A stretch of DNA of 64,000 nucleotides from Streptococcus hillyeri. Its GTDB lineage: Bacteria > Bacillota > Bacilli > Lactobacillales > Streptococcaceae. Position 1 is the stretch's first letter; every line of letters begins with the position of its first letter. The DNA lies in NCBI RefSeq assembly GCF_003686955.1, contig NZ_RCVM01000008.1:1-64000 (forward strand), in the 5' to 3' direction. Under the pieces are notes generated by a model. That model made no database searches, was not told where the DNA came from, and saw only the letters and a list, made by a program, of their open reading frames with translations. A program made the position numbers and the translations under genes. Of this stretch, positions 54,012-64,000 are shown in pieces.

Positions 54012-54491
54012 TTATTTATGATAAGGACTGCCTTGCTGAATCATAAAAGCACGGTAAATCTGCTCAATCAATACAAGTTTCATGAGCTGATGAGGCAAGG
54101 TTAATTTTCCAAAACTCATTAATAAATTCGCACGTTTTTTGACACTTGGTGACAATCCTAGACTTCCCCCAATGATAAAGGTTAGATTTGAATAGCCTTT
54201 TACAGTGATATCCTCTAATATCTGACTAAATTTTTCTGATGGAAATTGATCACCTTCGATGGCTAAGGCTATGACAAACTCTCTATCTGAAATTTTTGCT
54301 AAGATACGTTCAGCTTCTTTTGCCATAATGGCCTGATTCTCAGATTCACTAGCTTTATCTGGCGTTTTTTCATCAGGAAGTTCCACCATTTCTAATTTGC
54401 AAAATCTCCCCAGGCGCTTCTGGTATTCGGCAATGCCATCTTTCAGATATTTTTCTTTTAATTTTCCTACGGTAATCAGTTTTAGTTTCAT
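54012..54491 (-). CDS. rlmH: 23S rRNA pseudouridine-1915 N3-methyltransferase
   Basis: 159 residues, SPOUT fold: [20 protein letters not shown] (~12-30), [18 protein letters not shown] (~73-90), [20 protein letters not shown] (~102-122, SAM-binding knot) and [20 protein letters not shown]. Together these define RlmH. The position next to htrA-parB-dnaA is conserved in streptococci. Confidence 0.94.
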   Translation of the reverse strand: MKLKLITVGKLKEKYLKDGIAEYQKRLGRFCKLEMVELPDEKTPDKASESENQAIMAKEAERILAKISDREFVIALAIEGDQFPSEKFSQILEDITVKGYSNLTFIIGGSLGLSPSVKKRANLLMSFGKLTLPHQLMKLVLIEQIYRAFMIQQGSPYHK

Positions 54492-54499
54492 AAGGTGTA

Positions 54500-54690
54500 T
54501 TATATCATAAATTATTCTTTTTGTAATAAGTTATCCACAGGTTTACCCATTAAATTATCAGCTTTTTAGGTAAGTTTTTACTTGTTTTCAACAAAGTTTT
54601 CCACAACCTGTGGAAACTTTTCTTTTTTGGATTTTTAAGGTATAATTAAGCCAATTTTCTTAAACTGATGACAAATGGAGGTCATTTATC
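54500..54690. other. rlmH-htrA intergenic region with DnaA-box-like sites
   Basis: Contains TTATCCACA (54531-54539), TTTTCCACA (54597-54605) and TGTGGAAAC (from 54610). The sites belong to the oriC neighbourhood but are separated from the dnaA boxes by htrA and parB. Confidence 0.6.
54634..54650 (+). promoter_or_regulatory. CiaR box at the htrA promoter
   Basis: TTTAAG, five bases, ATTAAG: an exact fit to the CiaR direct repeat NTTAAG-N5-WTTAAG. TATAAT (54641-54646) lies across it, so CiaR would bind over the -10. In S. pneumoniae htrA is controlled by CiaRH. Confidence 0.7.
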
Positions 54691-55884
54691 ATGAAAAAAA
54701 CATTTTCTTCTCTACTTAAATTTATTTTAATTAGTTGTACGGGTTTTATAGGTGGAATAGTTGCTACATTTTTAATGCTACAAAGTAACAAGTTTACTTC
54801 TACCTCAACAAATAATACTCAGACAACTGTCAGCAAGGTGAGCTATAAAAATACTAATGATACCACCTCTGCAGTTGCTAACGTTCAAGATGCTGTTGTC
54901 TCTGTCATCAATTATCAAAGTCAACAAAATAATTCTTTTCAGAACGTCTTCGGTAACTCTCCTTCTGGAGAACTCGCTGTAGCCAGTGAAGGTTCTGGGG
55001 TTATTTACAAAAAAGATGGTAAATTTGCTTATATCGTGACAAATAACCATGTTATTGAAGGTGCCGAGCAAATTGAAATCCTCTTTGCTGATGGTACAAA
55101 GGTGGTTGGTGAGTTGGTCGGAAGTGATACCTATTCTGACCTTGCGGTAGTCAAAATCTCTTCTGAGTCTGTTAAAACTGTTGCTACATTCGCAGATTCA
55201 GAAACATTGACTGTTGGTGAAACAGCAATCGCTATCGGTAGTCCTCTTGGATCTGAGTATGCCAATTCTGTAACAGAAGGGATTGTGTCTAGTCTTAGCC
55301 GTACAGTTACTATGAAAAATGAGCAAGGTGAAACCATCTCAACTAATGCTATTCAAACAGATGCTGCCATTAATCCAGGTAATTCTGGCGGAGCTCTCAT
55401 CAATATTCAAGGACAAGTTATCGGTATTAACTCAAGTAAAATCTCTTCAACGTCAACATCGTTGACAGGAGGTTCTTCGGTTGAAGGTATGGGATTTGCA
55501 ATCCCTTCAAATGATGTTGTCAAAATTATCAATCAACTAGAGAAAAATGGAAAAGTTAACCGTCCTGCTCTCGGTATTACGATGGTAGGTTTAAACGAAT
55601 TGTCAACTAACTTTATCTTCCAATTAAAACTACCTGAAGATGTGACATCTGGTATTGTCGTTGCAAGCACTCAAGATAACATGCCTGCATCTGGAAAACT
55701 TCAAAAATATGATGTCATTACTGAGATTGATGAAGAAACTGTCGCATCATCTAGTGATTTACAAAGTATTCTTTATGGTCACACTATCGGTGACACAATA
55801 AAAGTAACTCTCTACCGTGAAGGGAAAAAGCAAACAGCTACTATTATCCTTGATAAAACAACCCAAGATTTGACTTCAAATTAA
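54691..55884 (+). CDS. htrA: Serine protease HtrA/DegP
   Basis: 397 residues. One N-terminal membrane anchor (FILISCTGFIGGIVATFLML, ~12-32), a trypsin-like domain with His in VTNNHVIEGA (~117), Asp in SDLAVVKI (~148), Ser in NPGNSGGALI (~231) and a C-terminal PDZ domain (RPALGITMVGLNEL, ~293-385). It acts outside the membrane to degrade or process misfolded proteins and competence-related peptides. GGAGG precedes the ATG. Confidence 0.95.
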   Translation: MKKTFSSLLKFILISCTGFIGGIVATFLMLQSNKFTSTSTNNTQTTVSKVSYKNTNDTTSAVANVQDAVVSVINYQSQQNNSFQNVFGNSPSGELAVASEGSGVIYKKDGKFAYIVTNNHVIEGAEQIEILFADGTKVVGELVGSDTYSDLAVVKISSESVKTVATFADSETLTVGETAIAIGSPLGSEYANSVTEGIVSSLSRTVTMKNEQGETISTNAIQTDAAINPGNSGGALINIQGQVIGINSSKISSTSTSLTGGSSVEGMGFAIPSNDVVKIINQLEKNGKVNRPALGITMVGLNELSTNFIFQLKLPEDVTSGIVVASTQDNMPASGKLQKYDVITEIDEETVASSSDLQSILYGHTIGDTIKVTLYREGKKQTATIILDKTTQDLTSN

Positions 55885-55947
55885 GTTGACATACTTTGTC
55901 ACTACCTTTACAATAGTGTAAAGGTAGTTTTTAGTTTAGGAGAGCAG

Positions 55948-56715
55948 ATGACAGAACGTTTACAGGTTATCAAAATTGAACAGATTCAAAAAAATCCCTA
56001 CCAACCTAGGTTAAGTTTCAATGAAGATGAATTGATTGATTTGGCAAATTCTATTAAAGAGAATGGTCTCATTCAGCCAATTATTGTTCGAAAATCAGAT
56101 GTTTTTGGATATGAACTCATTGCAGGTGAGAGAAGGCTACGAGCCTCTAAAATAGCTGGCTTAGAAGAAATCCCAGCAATTATTAAGGAAATTTCTGATG
56201 ATGATAGTATGAAACAGGCTATTATTGAAAATCTTCAACGCTCTAACCTTAATCCCATTGAAGAAGCCAAAGCCTATCAACAAATGATTGATAAAAAACA
56301 AGTCACACACGAAGATCTAGCACGTTATATGGGGAAATCACGCCCCTACATCAGTAATCTTCTTCGTTTACTAAATCTACCACTAAGTCTTCAAGAAGCC
56401 GTTACGTCTGGAAAACTTTCTCAAGGACATGCGCGTGTGCTCCTCAGCCTCAATGAAGAAAAAGAACAAGAATTTTGGGCAAAGGAAATTAATGAGAAAC
56501 AGCTCAGTGTTAGACAGCTAGAGGCTTTTATTTTAGGTAAGAAAACGAAAAAGCAAGTCTCTAAAAATCCTTTTATCACCGATTATGAAAAAGAGCTCAG
56601 CCAACAACTAGGATTACCTGTAAAAATCACAGCCAGCAAATCACATAAAGGGAAAGTCACCATCCAATTTTCAACCGAAGAAGATTTCCACAGAATTATC
56701 AACAGTCTAAAATAG
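55948..56715 (+). CDS. parB: Chromosome-partitioning protein ParB (Spo0J)
   Basis: 255 residues: N-terminal CTPase domain (NPYQPRLSFNEDELIDLANS ... ELIAGERRLRASKIAGL, ~13-75), HTH (EDLARYMGKSRPYISNLLRL, ~117-136) and C-terminal dimerisation domain. It binds parS (sites at 39048 and 49580) and loads SMC. No parA is beside it, the streptococcal situation. 63 bases after htrA. Confidence 0.95.
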   Translation: MTERLQVIKIEQIQKNPYQPRLSFNEDELIDLANSIKENGLIQPIIVRKSDVFGYELIAGERRLRASKIAGLEEIPAIIKEISDDDSMKQAIIENLQRSNLNPIEEAKAYQQMIDKKQVTHEDLARYMGKSRPYISNLLRLLNLPLSLQEAVTSGKLSQGHARVLLSLNEEKEQEFWAKEINEKQLSVRQLEAFILGKKTKKQVSKNPFITDYEKELSQQLGLPVKITASKSHKGKVTIQFSTEEDFHRIINSLK

Positions 56716-56916
56716 GCTGTTGACTTTTTTTCGTTTTAGACAGAATTATCAACAAGAAAAATTCGATTTAAACCTAGTAAATATCAGCAATATAAGAGTT
56801 TTACACATGTTGTGGAAAACTCTTATTGACAATGTGGATTTCTGATAAAATACTTGTGGAAAACTTTTTAGAAATATGTTAGAATAAAACAACTAACTAA
56901 CAGATAAGGAGACAAG
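56716..56916. other. oriC region upstream of dnaA
   Basis: DnaA-box-like nonamers: TTATCAACA (56746-56754), TGTGGAAAA (56811-56819), TGTGGATTT (56833) and TGTGGAAAA (56855-56863), in AT-rich DNA. A terminator-like AGGCTGTTGAC...TTTTTTT stretch follows parB. Part of a bipartite origin with 58282-58432. Confidence 0.75.
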
Positions 56917-58281
56917 ATGACCGATAATGAACAACGATTTTGGGATCGGGTCTTGGAATTAGCAAAGGGTAAATTTTCACAGGCTGTCTTTGATTTTTTT
57001 ATCGCTGATGCTAAACTCATACGAATCTCTGACCAGGTGGCCACTGTTTTGATGGAAGAAAAAAAAGAACTGTATTGGAAGAGTAATCTCACTGATATTG
57101 TTCTAACAGCAGGGTTTGAGGTGTTTAATCAGGAAATCTTAATTGATTATATCTTTGAGGAGCCGATTGAACAAGATGAGTTATCAGAAGAGTTCCAATC
57201 ACCAGTGACACCCTTAATTCCAAGTGATATTCTCTATCAATCACCCGTTATCTCAGATTTAAATCCTAAGTATCGCTTTGATAATTTTATTTCTGGTAAA
57301 GGTAGCCAATGGGCACTTGCTGCGGCACTTGCTGTTGCTGGAAGTCCAGGGACTGTCTACAATCCTCTTTTTATCTGGGGAGGACCTGGTTTAGGTAAAA
57401 CTCACCTACTAAATGCTATTGGTAATAGTGTCTTAGAGGATAATCCACGCGCCAGAATCAAATACATTACAACTGAGAATTTTATCAATGAATTTACAAC
57501 TGCTATCAGACTAGGGACAATGGAAGAGCTGAAAGAGGCTTTTCGTCATTTAGATGTTCTACTGATTGACGATATTCAGTACATGGCTAAAAAGACTATG
57601 GCTGGAACTCAGGAAGAGTTCTTTAATACCTTCAACGCCCTCCATTCAAATAACAAGCAGATTATCCTTACTAGTGATAGGGCTCCCGAGCAGTTAAATG
57701 ACCTAGAAGAGCGTCTCGTATCACGTTTTAGCTGGGGATTAACGCAAGATATTACCCCACCTGATTATGAGACTAGGATTGCTATTTTACAAGATAAGAT
57801 TCAGGATTATCCGTATCAGTTTTTACCAGAGACGATTGAGTATCTTGCAGGACAATTTGACTCTAACGTTCGTGAACTTGAAGGAGCTCTCAAAAATATT
57901 AGCTTAGTTGCCAGCGTCAAAAGAGTTGACACCATTACTGTCGACATTGCAGCAGAAGCTATCCGAGCAAAGAAACAAGAACCACTAACAATATCTGTCA
58001 TTCCAATCGAAACGATACAGACAGAGGTTGGTAAATTCTATAACGTATCTGTCAAAGAAATCAAATCAACCAAACGAAACCAGAATATTGTAATGGCACG
58101 TCAGGTTGCCATATTTCTTGCGCGTGAAATGACTGATAACAGTCTTCCTAAAATTGGTAAAGAATTTGGTGGAAGAGATCATTCAACTATCCTTCATGCT
58201 TATAACAAAATCAAAAATATGTTAAAAACAGACGATGGTCTTCGTATTGAAATTGAAACACTACGACAAAAAATAAAATAG
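56917..58281 (+). CDS. dnaA: Chromosomal replication initiator DnaA
   Basis: 454 residues: domain I ([20 protein letters not shown]), AAA+ domain III with Walker [17 protein letters not shown] (~151-166), Walker [11 protein letters not shown] (~210) and box VII, and domain IV with the DnaA-box-binding signature [15 protein letters not shown] (~420-434). It opens oriC and controls initiation. AAGGAG lies upstream. Confidence 0.97.
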   Translation: MTDNEQRFWDRVLELAKGKFSQAVFDFFIADAKLIRISDQVATVLMEEKKELYWKSNLTDIVLTAGFEVFNQEILIDYIFEEPIEQDELSEEFQSPVTPLIPSDILYQSPVISDLNPKYRFDNFISGKGSQWALAAALAVAGSPGTVYNPLFIWGGPGLGKTHLLNAIGNSVLEDNPRARIKYITTENFINEFTTAIRLGTMEELKEAFRHLDVLLIDDIQYMAKKTMAGTQEEFFNTFNALHSNNKQIILTSDRAPEQLNDLEERLVSRFSWGLTQDITPPDYETRIAILQDKIQDYPYQFLPETIEYLAGQFDSNVRELEGALKNISLVASVKRVDTITVDIAAEAIRAKKQEPLTISVIPIETIQTEVGKFYNVSVKEIKSTKRNQNIVMARQVAIFLAREMTDNSLPKIGKEFGGRDHSTILHAYNKIKNMLKTDDGLRIEIETLRQKIK

Positions 58282-58432
58282 CTTGTGGATAAGTAGCTTA
58301 GTTTTAAGAGAGTTTTCCACAAGTTATACACAGCCATAACCCCTAATAAACAGTAGCCAAAGTCTATTTTTCCACGTTATCCACAAGACCTACTACTACT
58401 AAATTTAATACTTATAAAATAAAGGAGAATCC
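58282..58432. other. oriC region between dnaA and dnaN
   Basis: DnaA-box-like nonamers: TGTGGATAA (58284-58292), TTTTCCACA (58313-58321), TTATACACA (58324-58332), TTATCCACA (58377-58385). AT-rich DNA follows to dnaN (58390-58425), a possible unwinding element. This cluster has the two consensus boxes. Confidence 0.8.
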
Positions 58433-59569
58433 ATGATTCATTTTTCAATTAATAAAGCCTATTTTTTACAAGCCTTAAACGCAACTAAAAGAGCCATTTC
58501 ATCTAAAAATGCTATTCCAATTTTATCAAGCTTAAAATTAGAAATCACAAAATCAACGATTACATTGACGGGATCAAATGGACAAATTTCGATTGAAAAT
58601 ACCATTTCAATTCAAGATGAAAATGCAGGACTCCTTATTACACAACCAGGTGGTATCTTATTAGAAGCTAACTTCTTTATCAATATTGTTTCAAGTTTAC
58701 CAGATGTGACTCTTGATTTTGAAGAAATTGAACATCATCAAGTTGTTCTAAGAAGTGGGAAATCTGAGATCACCCTTAAAGGAAAAGATATTGATCAATA
58801 CCCTCGTTTACAAGAAGTTACAACCACAAATCCGCTCTTATTTGAAACACACATTTTAAAACAAATTATTTCCCAAACAGCTTTTGCAGCAAGCACTCAA
58901 GAAAGTCGCCCTATTTTAACAGGGGTACACATGACGTTAAAAAATCATAATGCTTTTAAAGCTGTTGCGACAGACTCGCATCGTATGAGTCAACGTCAGA
59001 TTGAGCTTGAAAAAGCGACAGATGATTTTGATGTGGTAATTCCAAGTCGTTCTCTACGTGAATTTTCAGCTGTATTTGGTGAGAATGTTGAACAAGTTGA
59101 AGTATTTTTATCACCTAGCCAAGTTCTTTTCAGAAGTGAACATACGTCATTTTACACGCGATTGCTAGAAGGAAATTACCCAGACACAGACCGTTTGTTG
59201 ACAAATACTTTTGAAACGGAGGTTACGTTTAATTCTTCTGCTCTTCGTCAATCAATGGAGCGTGCACAGCTTATTTCAAACGCTAGTCAAAATGGGACTG
59301 TTAAATTAGAAATTAGTAATGGCAAGGTGAGTGCTCATGTTAATTCACCTGAAGTTGGTAAGGTTAATGAGGAAATTGATGCAATCAGTTTATCAGGAAA
59401 TGATTTGACAATAAGCTTTAACCCAACTTACCTTATTGATGCTCTTAAAGTCTTGAAGAGTGAGACGGTTGTTATTCGCTTTATTTCACCAGTTCGTCCA
59501 TTTACGTTGATTCCTGGTGACGATACGGAAGACTTTATTCAATTGATTACGCCAGTACGTACAAACTAA
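58433..59569 (+). CDS. dnaN: DNA polymerase III beta subunit (sliding clamp)
   Basis: 378 residues with three clamp domains. Recognisable parts are the N-terminal MIHFSINKAYFLQALNATKR, KAVATDSHRMSQRQIEL (~177-193), RLLEGNYPDTDRLL (~243) and the C-terminal FISPVRPFTLIP then IQLITPVRTN. It tethers the replicase to DNA. AAAGGAG precedes the ATG; it follows dnaA across the origin region. Confidence 0.97.
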   Translation: MIHFSINKAYFLQALNATKRAISSKNAIPILSSLKLEITKSTITLTGSNGQISIENTISIQDENAGLLITQPGGILLEANFFINIVSSLPDVTLDFEEIEHHQVVLRSGKSEITLKGKDIDQYPRLQEVTTTNPLLFETHILKQIISQTAFAASTQESRPILTGVHMTLKNHNAFKAVATDSHRMSQRQIELEKATDDFDVVIPSRSLREFSAVFGENVEQVEVFLSPSQVLFRSEHTSFYTRLLEGNYPDTDRLLTNTFETEVTFNSSALRQSMERAQLISNASQNGTVKLEISNGKVSAHVNSPEVGKVNEEIDAISLSGNDLTISFNPTYLIDALKVLKSETVVIRFISPVRPFTLIPGDDTEDFIQLITPVRTN

Positions 59570-59646
59570 GTTAGATTTACTTTAAGATTAGTTTAAGGAA
59601 AGAGAATTATACTATAATTATCCTAAAACTTTTTCATATCTCCGAA

Positions 59647-59679
59647 AACATCCAGCGTAAACGTCTGGGTGTTTTTTTT
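59647..59679 (+). terminator. dnaN terminator
   Basis: AACA-x-CCAG (59647-59655) pairs with CTGG-x-TGTT (59664-59672), T8. Confidence 0.7.
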
Positions 59680-59712
59680 GGTATAATGGCAGAAAGGAAA
59701 AGGAGTGTAGCA

Positions 59713-59910
59713 ATGTATCAGGTAGGATCGCTTGTAGAAATGAAGAAGCCGCATGCGTGTACGATTAAATCAACTGGAAAAAAAGCTAATGAATGGCAAG
59801 TGACACGCGTTGGAGCAGATATTAAGATTCAATGTACCAATTGTGAACATATTGTTATGATGAGTCGACATGATTTTGACAAACGTTTGAAGAAGGTAAT
59901 GCAACCGTAA
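59713..59910 (+). CDS. DUF951 family protein (YyzM type)
   Basis: 65 residues from ATG 59713 (MYQVGSLVEMKKPHACTIKS), after AAAAGGAG; the frame to 59686 has no such site. The family core is KKPHAC, WQVTRVGADIKIQC and TNCEHIVMMSRHDFDKRLKK. It probably binds RNA or metal through Cys and His; no function is established. Conserved between dnaN and ychF in streptococci. Confidence 0.85.
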   Translation: MYQVGSLVEMKKPHACTIKSTGKKANEWQVTRVGADIKIQCTNCEHIVMMSRHDFDKRLKKVMQP

Positions 59911-60030
59911 AAGTATTGATTTTATAAGCTTTTTAGCAGTTGCGCAACAACTGGTTGCGGTAAAAAGTGCTAGTCTAATGCCCTAATGTTTAGCTATAAT
60001 AAGACTAGAAAGAGAAAGGTGGTAATGGTT

Positions 60031-60435
60031 ATGACCTTATTTGCAGAACAGCTCAAAAAACTGCGGCAGGAAAAGAATATCTCGCAAGAGGATTTAGCAC
60101 AAGAACTCTTTATCTCTCGTCAAGCCATTTCAAAATGGGAGAATGGCGCTGCCACACCAGATTTGGAAAATTTAGTCAAACTATCTGAAATCTTAACTGT
60201 TAGTCTGGATGAACTGGTTAAGGGAGAAAAAAGAAGTTCTGATAATCAAGAAGATGATGATGACAATTTACATCTTCTAAGAGGACGTGAATACGTGATT
60301 AATCCTGAAACTGGAAAGTATGAGAAAAGAGACGGCTTAGCCATTTTTATCGACCTCATTTCAGAATACTGGTGGGGCATCTTTTTTGTGCCACTCTTTG
60401 TGATGTGGATAAAAATATTAATCGATTTATTTTAG
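60031..60435 (+). CDS. XRE-family regulator with membrane tail
   Basis: 134 residues from ATG 60031 (MTLFAEQLKKLRQEKNISQE), eight bases after AAAGGTGG. HTH_XRE (~1-62: LSRQAISKWENGAATPDLEN), an acidic linker and a C-terminal hydrophobic segment (YWWGIFFVPLFVMWIKILIDL). Regulators of this layout may be held at the membrane. A palindrome, GTTGCGCAAC near 59939, lies upstream and could be its operator. Confidence 0.75.
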   Translation: MTLFAEQLKKLRQEKNISQEDLAQELFISRQAISKWENGAATPDLENLVKLSEILTVSLDELVKGEKRSSDNQEDDDDNLHLLRGREYVINPETGKYEKRDGLAIFIDLISEYWWGIFFVPLFVMWIKILIDLF

Positions 60436-60519
60436 TGGCTCTTGCTATTCAGAAAGCTTTTTTTGTCATTTTTTGGTATAATACTCGTGATTGAAATTTT
60501 GAATGGAGAAACAAAAAAC

Positions 60520-61635
60520 ATGGCTTTAACAGCAGGTATCGTTGGTTTACCAAACGTTGGGAAATCAACCCTATTTAATGCGATTACAAAGGCAGGTGCA
60601 GAGGCTGCTAACTATCCTTTTGCGACTATTGACCCAAACGTCGGTATGGTAGAAGTACCCGACGAGCGTTTACAGAAATTGACAGAATTGATCACCCCTA
60701 AAAAAACCGTTCCAACAACTTTCGAATTTACTGACATTGCAGGTATTGTCAAAGGGGCTTCAAAAGGTGAGGGACTTGGGAATAAATTCTTGGCTAATAT
60801 TCGTGAAGTAGATGCCATTGTTCACGTTGTTCGTGCCTTTGATGATGAAAATGTCATGCGTGAGCAAGGGCGTGAAGATGCCTTTGTCGATCCTTTGGCA
60901 GATATTGAGACCATTAACCTTGAGTTGATTTTAGCTGACCTTGATAGCATTAACAAACGCTATGCGCGTGTGGAAAAAATGGCGCGTACGCAAAAAGATA
61001 AGGATTCTGTGGCTGAGTTTAACATCTTGCAAAAAATCAAGCCTGTTCTTGAAGATGGTAAGTCAGCGCGTACGATTGACTTTACAGATGATGAACAAAA
61101 AATCGTCAAGCAACTCTTCCTTTTGACCACTAAACCAGTGCTTTATGTAGCAAATGTTGACGAAGATAAAGTCGCTGAACCAGATGATATCTCTTATGTG
61201 CAACAAATTCGTGAGTTTGCGGCAACAGAAAATGCTGAAGTGGTTGTCATCTCAGCGCGTGCAGAAGAAGAGATTTCAGAATTGGATGATGAAGACAAGG
61301 CTGAATTCCTAGAAGCTATTGGATTGACGGAATCAGGTGTTGATAAATTAACACGTGCTGCTTATCACTTGCTTGGTCTTGGAACCTATTTCACAGCTGG
61401 TGAGAAAGAAGTCCGCGCTTGGACCTTCAAACGTGGTATCAAGGCACCACAAGCAGCTGGAATTATCCACTCAGACTTTGAGCGTGGCTTTATCCGTGCA
61501 GTAACCATGTCTTATGACGACCTTATCCAATATGGTTCTGAAAAAGCGGTTAAAGAAGCAGGACGTCTTCGTGAAGAAGGAAAAGAATACGTTGTTCAAG
61601 ATGGTGACATCATGGAATTCCGTTTTAATGTTTAA
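60520..61635 (+). CDS. ychF: Ribosome-binding ATPase YchF
   Basis: 371 residues from ATG 60520 ([20 protein letters not shown]), after GGAG; the frame extends upstream to 60442 without a signal. Obg-type P-loop GLPNVGKST (~8), a NxxE-type G4 motif ([15 protein letters not shown], ~200), and a C-terminal TGS domain ([20 protein letters not shown], ~280-370). It binds ATP rather than GTP and is linked to stress responses and the ribosome. Confidence 0.94.
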   Translation: MALTAGIVGLPNVGKSTLFNAITKAGAEAANYPFATIDPNVGMVEVPDERLQKLTELITPKKTVPTTFEFTDIAGIVKGASKGEGLGNKFLANIREVDAIVHVVRAFDDENVMREQGREDAFVDPLADIETINLELILADLDSINKRYARVEKMARTQKDKDSVAEFNILQKIKPVLEDGKSARTIDFTDDEQKIVKQLFLLTTKPVLYVANVDEDKVAEPDDISYVQQIREFAATENAEVVVISARAEEEISELDDEDKAEFLEAIGLTESGVDKLTRAAYHLLGLGTYFTAGEKEVRAWTFKRGIKAPQAAGIIHSDFERGFIRAVTMSYDDLIQYGSEKAVKEAGRLREEGKEYVVQDGDIMEFRFNV

Positions 61636-61707
61636 ACATATTATTAAAGTATGAGGCCTGTGCCTTATGCTTTTTTCTGCTAGATGAGAGGAGTTAATAA
61701 CAATCAC

Positions 61708-62277
61708 ATGGTAAAACTTATTGTAGGTCTGGGAAATCCAGGCTCTAAATATCATGAAACTAAACATAATGTAGGCTTTATGGCAATCGATTTATGGGCT
61801 AAGGCTTTAGGTGTCACTTTTACAGAAGAAAAAGTCTTTAAAGCAGAAGTGGCTTCTAGCTTTATTAATGGTGAAAAGGTTTATCTAGTCAAACCAACCA
61901 CATTTATGAATCTTTCAGGAATCGCTGTGCGAGCGTTACTAGCTTACTACAACATTCCTATCGAAGACTTCATTGTCATTTATGATGATTTGGATATGGA
62001 AGTTGGTAAGATTAGGTACCGTCAAAAAGGCTCAGCCGGTGGGCATAATGGCATCAAGTCCATTATTGCAGAATTGGGTACTCAGGAATTTGACCGTATC
62101 AAGATTGGTATTGGTCGTCCAAAACAGGGAATGACAGTCATCAATCATGTTCTTGGTCGTTTTGAGACTGATGATTATATCACAATCACAATGACCTTGG
62201 ATAAGGTAGTTGAATCTTTGAAGTATTATTTGAAAACAAATGATTTTGAAGGGACAATGAGGCGGTATAATGGCTAA
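61708..62277 (+). CDS. pth: Peptidyl-tRNA hydrolase
   Basis: 189 residues from ATG 61708 ([20 protein letters not shown]). The catalytic His is in [13 protein letters not shown] (~20), with [16 protein letters not shown] (~67), [20 protein letters not shown] (~91-110) and [10 protein letters not shown]. It frees tRNA from stalled peptidyl-tRNA. The frame can extend 8 codons upstream to 61684; the GAGGAG site is between the two. It overlaps mfd by 8 bases. Confidence 0.94.
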   Translation: MVKLIVGLGNPGSKYHETKHNVGFMAIDLWAKALGVTFTEEKVFKAEVASSFINGEKVYLVKPTTFMNLSGIAVRALLAYYNIPIEDFIVIYDDLDMEVGKIRYRQKGSAGGHNGIKSIIAELGTQEFDRIKIGIGRPKQGMTVINHVLGRFETDDYITITMTLDKVVESLKYYLKTNDFEGTMRRYNG

Positions 62278-64000
62278 TATTGTAGAGTTATTTGGTCAGC
62301 ATAAAACGCTTGTCGAATGGCGAGATAAGGCGTCATTATTGGGACGTCAGCTGGTCATGGGATTATCGGGAAGTAGCAAGACTTTAGCTATTGCTTCTTA
62401 TTTTGCAGAAGAAGGGGGCAAGCTCGTTGTTGTTACAGCTACCCAACATGAGGCAGAGACCTTAGCGGCTGATTTGACCGGTTTGATTGGCGAGGAAAAT
62501 GTTTTTCAATTCTTTGCAGATGATATTGCTGCTGCAGAATTTATCGTGGCTTCTCAGGAAAGAGCTATATCGCGAGTTGAGGCTCTCAATTTTCTAGTGG
62601 ACGATAAGGCGTCCGGCGTTCTCTTAGTTAGCTTGGTTGGTACTCGGATTTTACTGCCAAATCCAATGGACTATGTTGCTCAGCTATTGAGCCTAGCAGT
62701 CGGTGATGAGTACGATTTAGAGGCTTTAACCAAGCAATTGCTCATGATGGGTTACACCAAGGTTAGTCAGGTGATGAGTCCTGGTGAGATTAGCCGCCGT
62801 GGTGATATTTTAGATATCTATGATAGTAAGAGTGATAAAGCTTACCGCTTAGAGTTTTTCGGTGATGAGATTGACGGGATTCGTCTATTTGATAGTGACA
62901 CCCAAAAATCTTTGGAAACCTTAGATGAGGTGAGGTTGTCTCCAGCGGAAGAAGTGATTCTAACAAGAGATGATTTGGCGCGTGGTCAAAAACGACTGGA
63001 AAAAGCGTTGCAGAAAACAGCTAAGGACAATCCTGCCCATGACTGGTTAGTCGAGCTGATTTCGGTAACCGCAGATGGGCATAAGCACCGAGATATTCGC
63101 AAATTCCTTTCGTATTTCTATGAAACGTCTTATACCTTGTTGGATTATATTCCTAAAGGAACACCACTCTTTATTGATGATTTCCAAAAATTGGTTGATC
63201 GCAATGCCCGTTTTGATTTGGAAGTTGCTAATTACTTGACAGAGGAACTTCACCAAGGAAAGGCTGTGAGTGATTTAACTTATTTTGGAGAGAGTTATCA
63301 GATCATTCGCCAGTATCAGCCAGCAACTTTCTTTTCTACCTTTCATAAGGGGCTTGGGAATATCAAATTTAACCAGTTGCATAACTTGACCCAGTATGCC
63401 ATGCAGGAATTTTTCAATCAATTCCCTCTCCTGGTTGATGAAATCAATCGTTACCTCAAAAATAAGGCAACAATTGTGATTCAAGCAGACAGTCAAGTTG
63501 GTCTGGAAAAATTACAAGAAACCCTTCGAGAGTATCAACTAGACTTACCAATTGTGGCTGCAGATGCTATTGCGATTGGTCAGGCACAGCTGGTCGTAGG
63601 TCATCTGTCACATGGGTTTTACTTTGCTGACCAAAAATTGGTACTCATTACAGAAAAAGAAATTTTCCATAAGACCATCAAGCGTCGTATCCGCCGTCAC
63701 AACATCAGCAATGCCGAGCGCCTTAAAGATTACAATGAACTGGAAAAGGGAGACTACGTTGTTCACCATGTGCATGGTATTGGACGTTTCATGGGGATTG
63801 AAACCATTGAAATTAAAGGTGTCCACCGAGACTATCTCACGATACAATATCAAGACGCCTCAACCATTTCCTTACCTGTCGAGCAGATTGAGAGCCTCTC
63901 AAAATACGTTTCGGCAGATGGCAGAGAACCGCAAATCAATAAACTTAATGATGGACGATTTAAGAAAACCAAGCAGAAGGTTACCAAGCAAGTCGAAGAT
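62270..64000 (+). CDS. mfd: Transcription-repair coupling factor (5' part)
   Basis: ATG 62270 ([20 protein letters not shown]), open to the last base of the window (577 codons). It overlaps pth by 8 bases. The N-terminal UvrB-like region ([20 protein letters not shown], ~41; [19 protein letters not shown] motif) and the start of the RNA-polymerase-interacting domain ([18 protein letters not shown], ~495) are visible. The full protein is ~1170 aa, so helicase motifs lie outside. It removes stalled polymerase and recruits UvrA. Confidence 0.94.
   Translation, partial: MANIVELFGQHKTLVEWRDKASLLGRQLVMGLSGSSKTLAIASYFAEEGGKLVVVTATQHEAETLAADLTGLIGEENVFQFFADDIAAAEFIVASQERAISRVEALNFLVDDKASGVLLVSLVGTRILLPNPMDYVAQLLSLAVGDEYDLEALTKQLLMMGYTKVSQVMSPGEISRRGDILDIYDSKSDKAYRLEFFGDEIDGIRLFDSDTQKSLETLDEVRLSPAEEVILTRDDLARGQKRLEKALQKTAKDNPAHDWLVELISVTADGHKHRDIRKFLSYFYETSYTLLDYIPKGTPLFIDDFQKLVDRNARFDLEVANYLTEELHQGKAVSDLTYFGESYQIIRQYQPATFFSTFHKGLGNIKFNQLHNLTQYAMQEFFNQFPLLVDEINRYLKNKATIVIQADSQVGLEKLQETLREYQLDLPIVAADAIAIGQAQLVVGHLSHGFYFADQKLVLITEKEIFHKTIKRRIRRHNISNAERLKDYNELEKGDYVVHHVHGIGRFMGIETIEIKGVHRDYLTIQYQDASTISLPVEQIESLSKYVSADGREPQINKLNDGRFKKTKQKVTKQVED

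Noticed and set aside
60442..60519. N-terminal extension of YchF
   Set aside because: YchF proteins start at the P-loop region ([12 protein letters not shown]); the extension is hydrophobic, lacks a ribosome-binding site and overlaps the likely promoter.

Overview
The window is a stretch of a low-GC Gram-positive chromosome around the replication origin. Gene families and order (htrA-parB-dnaA-dnaN-DUF951-ychF-pth-mfd, ecfA1/A2/T, yaaA-recF, rpsD/veg/dnaB/rplI/gdpP/mnmG), a Sip-like LysM surface protein, a ParB with no ParA beside it, and RUP-like and BOX-like intergenic repeats all point to Streptococcus. The salivarius/thermophilus group is my best guess, but that is inference. Genes left of dnaA lie mostly on the minus strand and genes right of it on the plus strand, as expected for forks leaving an oriC near 54.5-58.4 kb.

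Layout. 1-0.35 kb: C-terminal end of an IS30-family transposase. 0.35-0.8 kb: rpmF-rpmG. 0.76-7.22 kb: a compact integrative mobilizable element (IME) in the 3' end of rpmG, with a tyrosine integrase, a small presumed excisionase, a MobT-type relaxase, a TcpA/FtsK-type coupling protein and a Tn916/ICEBs1-like oriT, bounded by 37-bp direct repeats. 7.3-12.8 kb: core genes (Sip-like protein, NUDIX hydrolase, padR-DUF1700-DUF4097 operon, glycosyltransferase) and a RUP-like MITE. 13.33-23.74 kb: a second element, a phage-satellite (PICI-like) island in the 3' end of rpsD, bounded by 26-bp direct repeats. It has an integrase, a divergent repressor/Cro pair, small regulatory genes, a primase, an SF3 helicase, an iteron origin and an ArpU-like regulator, and no structural or packaging genes that I can recognise.

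23.7-49.7 kb: core genes for translation (rpsD, rplI, mnmG, mnmA, trpS), replication and repair (dnaB, recF), c-di-AMP turnover (gdpP), serine catabolism (sdaAB/AA), ECF vitamin transport, phospholipid synthesis (pgsA), cell shape (rodZ-like), a pair of M16 peptidase-family proteins, and guaB. A T-box leader precedes a GNAT-trpS operon. 49.8-53.2 kb: a YitT-family protein, an ABC-F ATPase, a BOX-like repeat, two tRNA-Glu and one tRNA-Arg. 53.3-64 kb: the oriC neighbourhood through to the start of mfd, which runs off the window.

The least explained signal is inside the satellite. Two non-coding stretches (about 14.11-14.31 kb and 21.73-22.34 kb) are packed with paired short repeats. Each pair is an almost exact tandem copy of 6-9 bases with a fixed period of 11 bp (left) or 10 bp (right), but the repeated word differs from pair to pair. 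On the right, several pairs are followed by one of two shared tails. I know of no named feature type that fits. Other useful observations are a conventional iteron origin beside the helicase gene, candidate small RNAs in both mobile elements, an integrase ribosome-binding site held in a potential stem, a parS site inside the T-box leader, and clear CiaR and WalR-type boxes.
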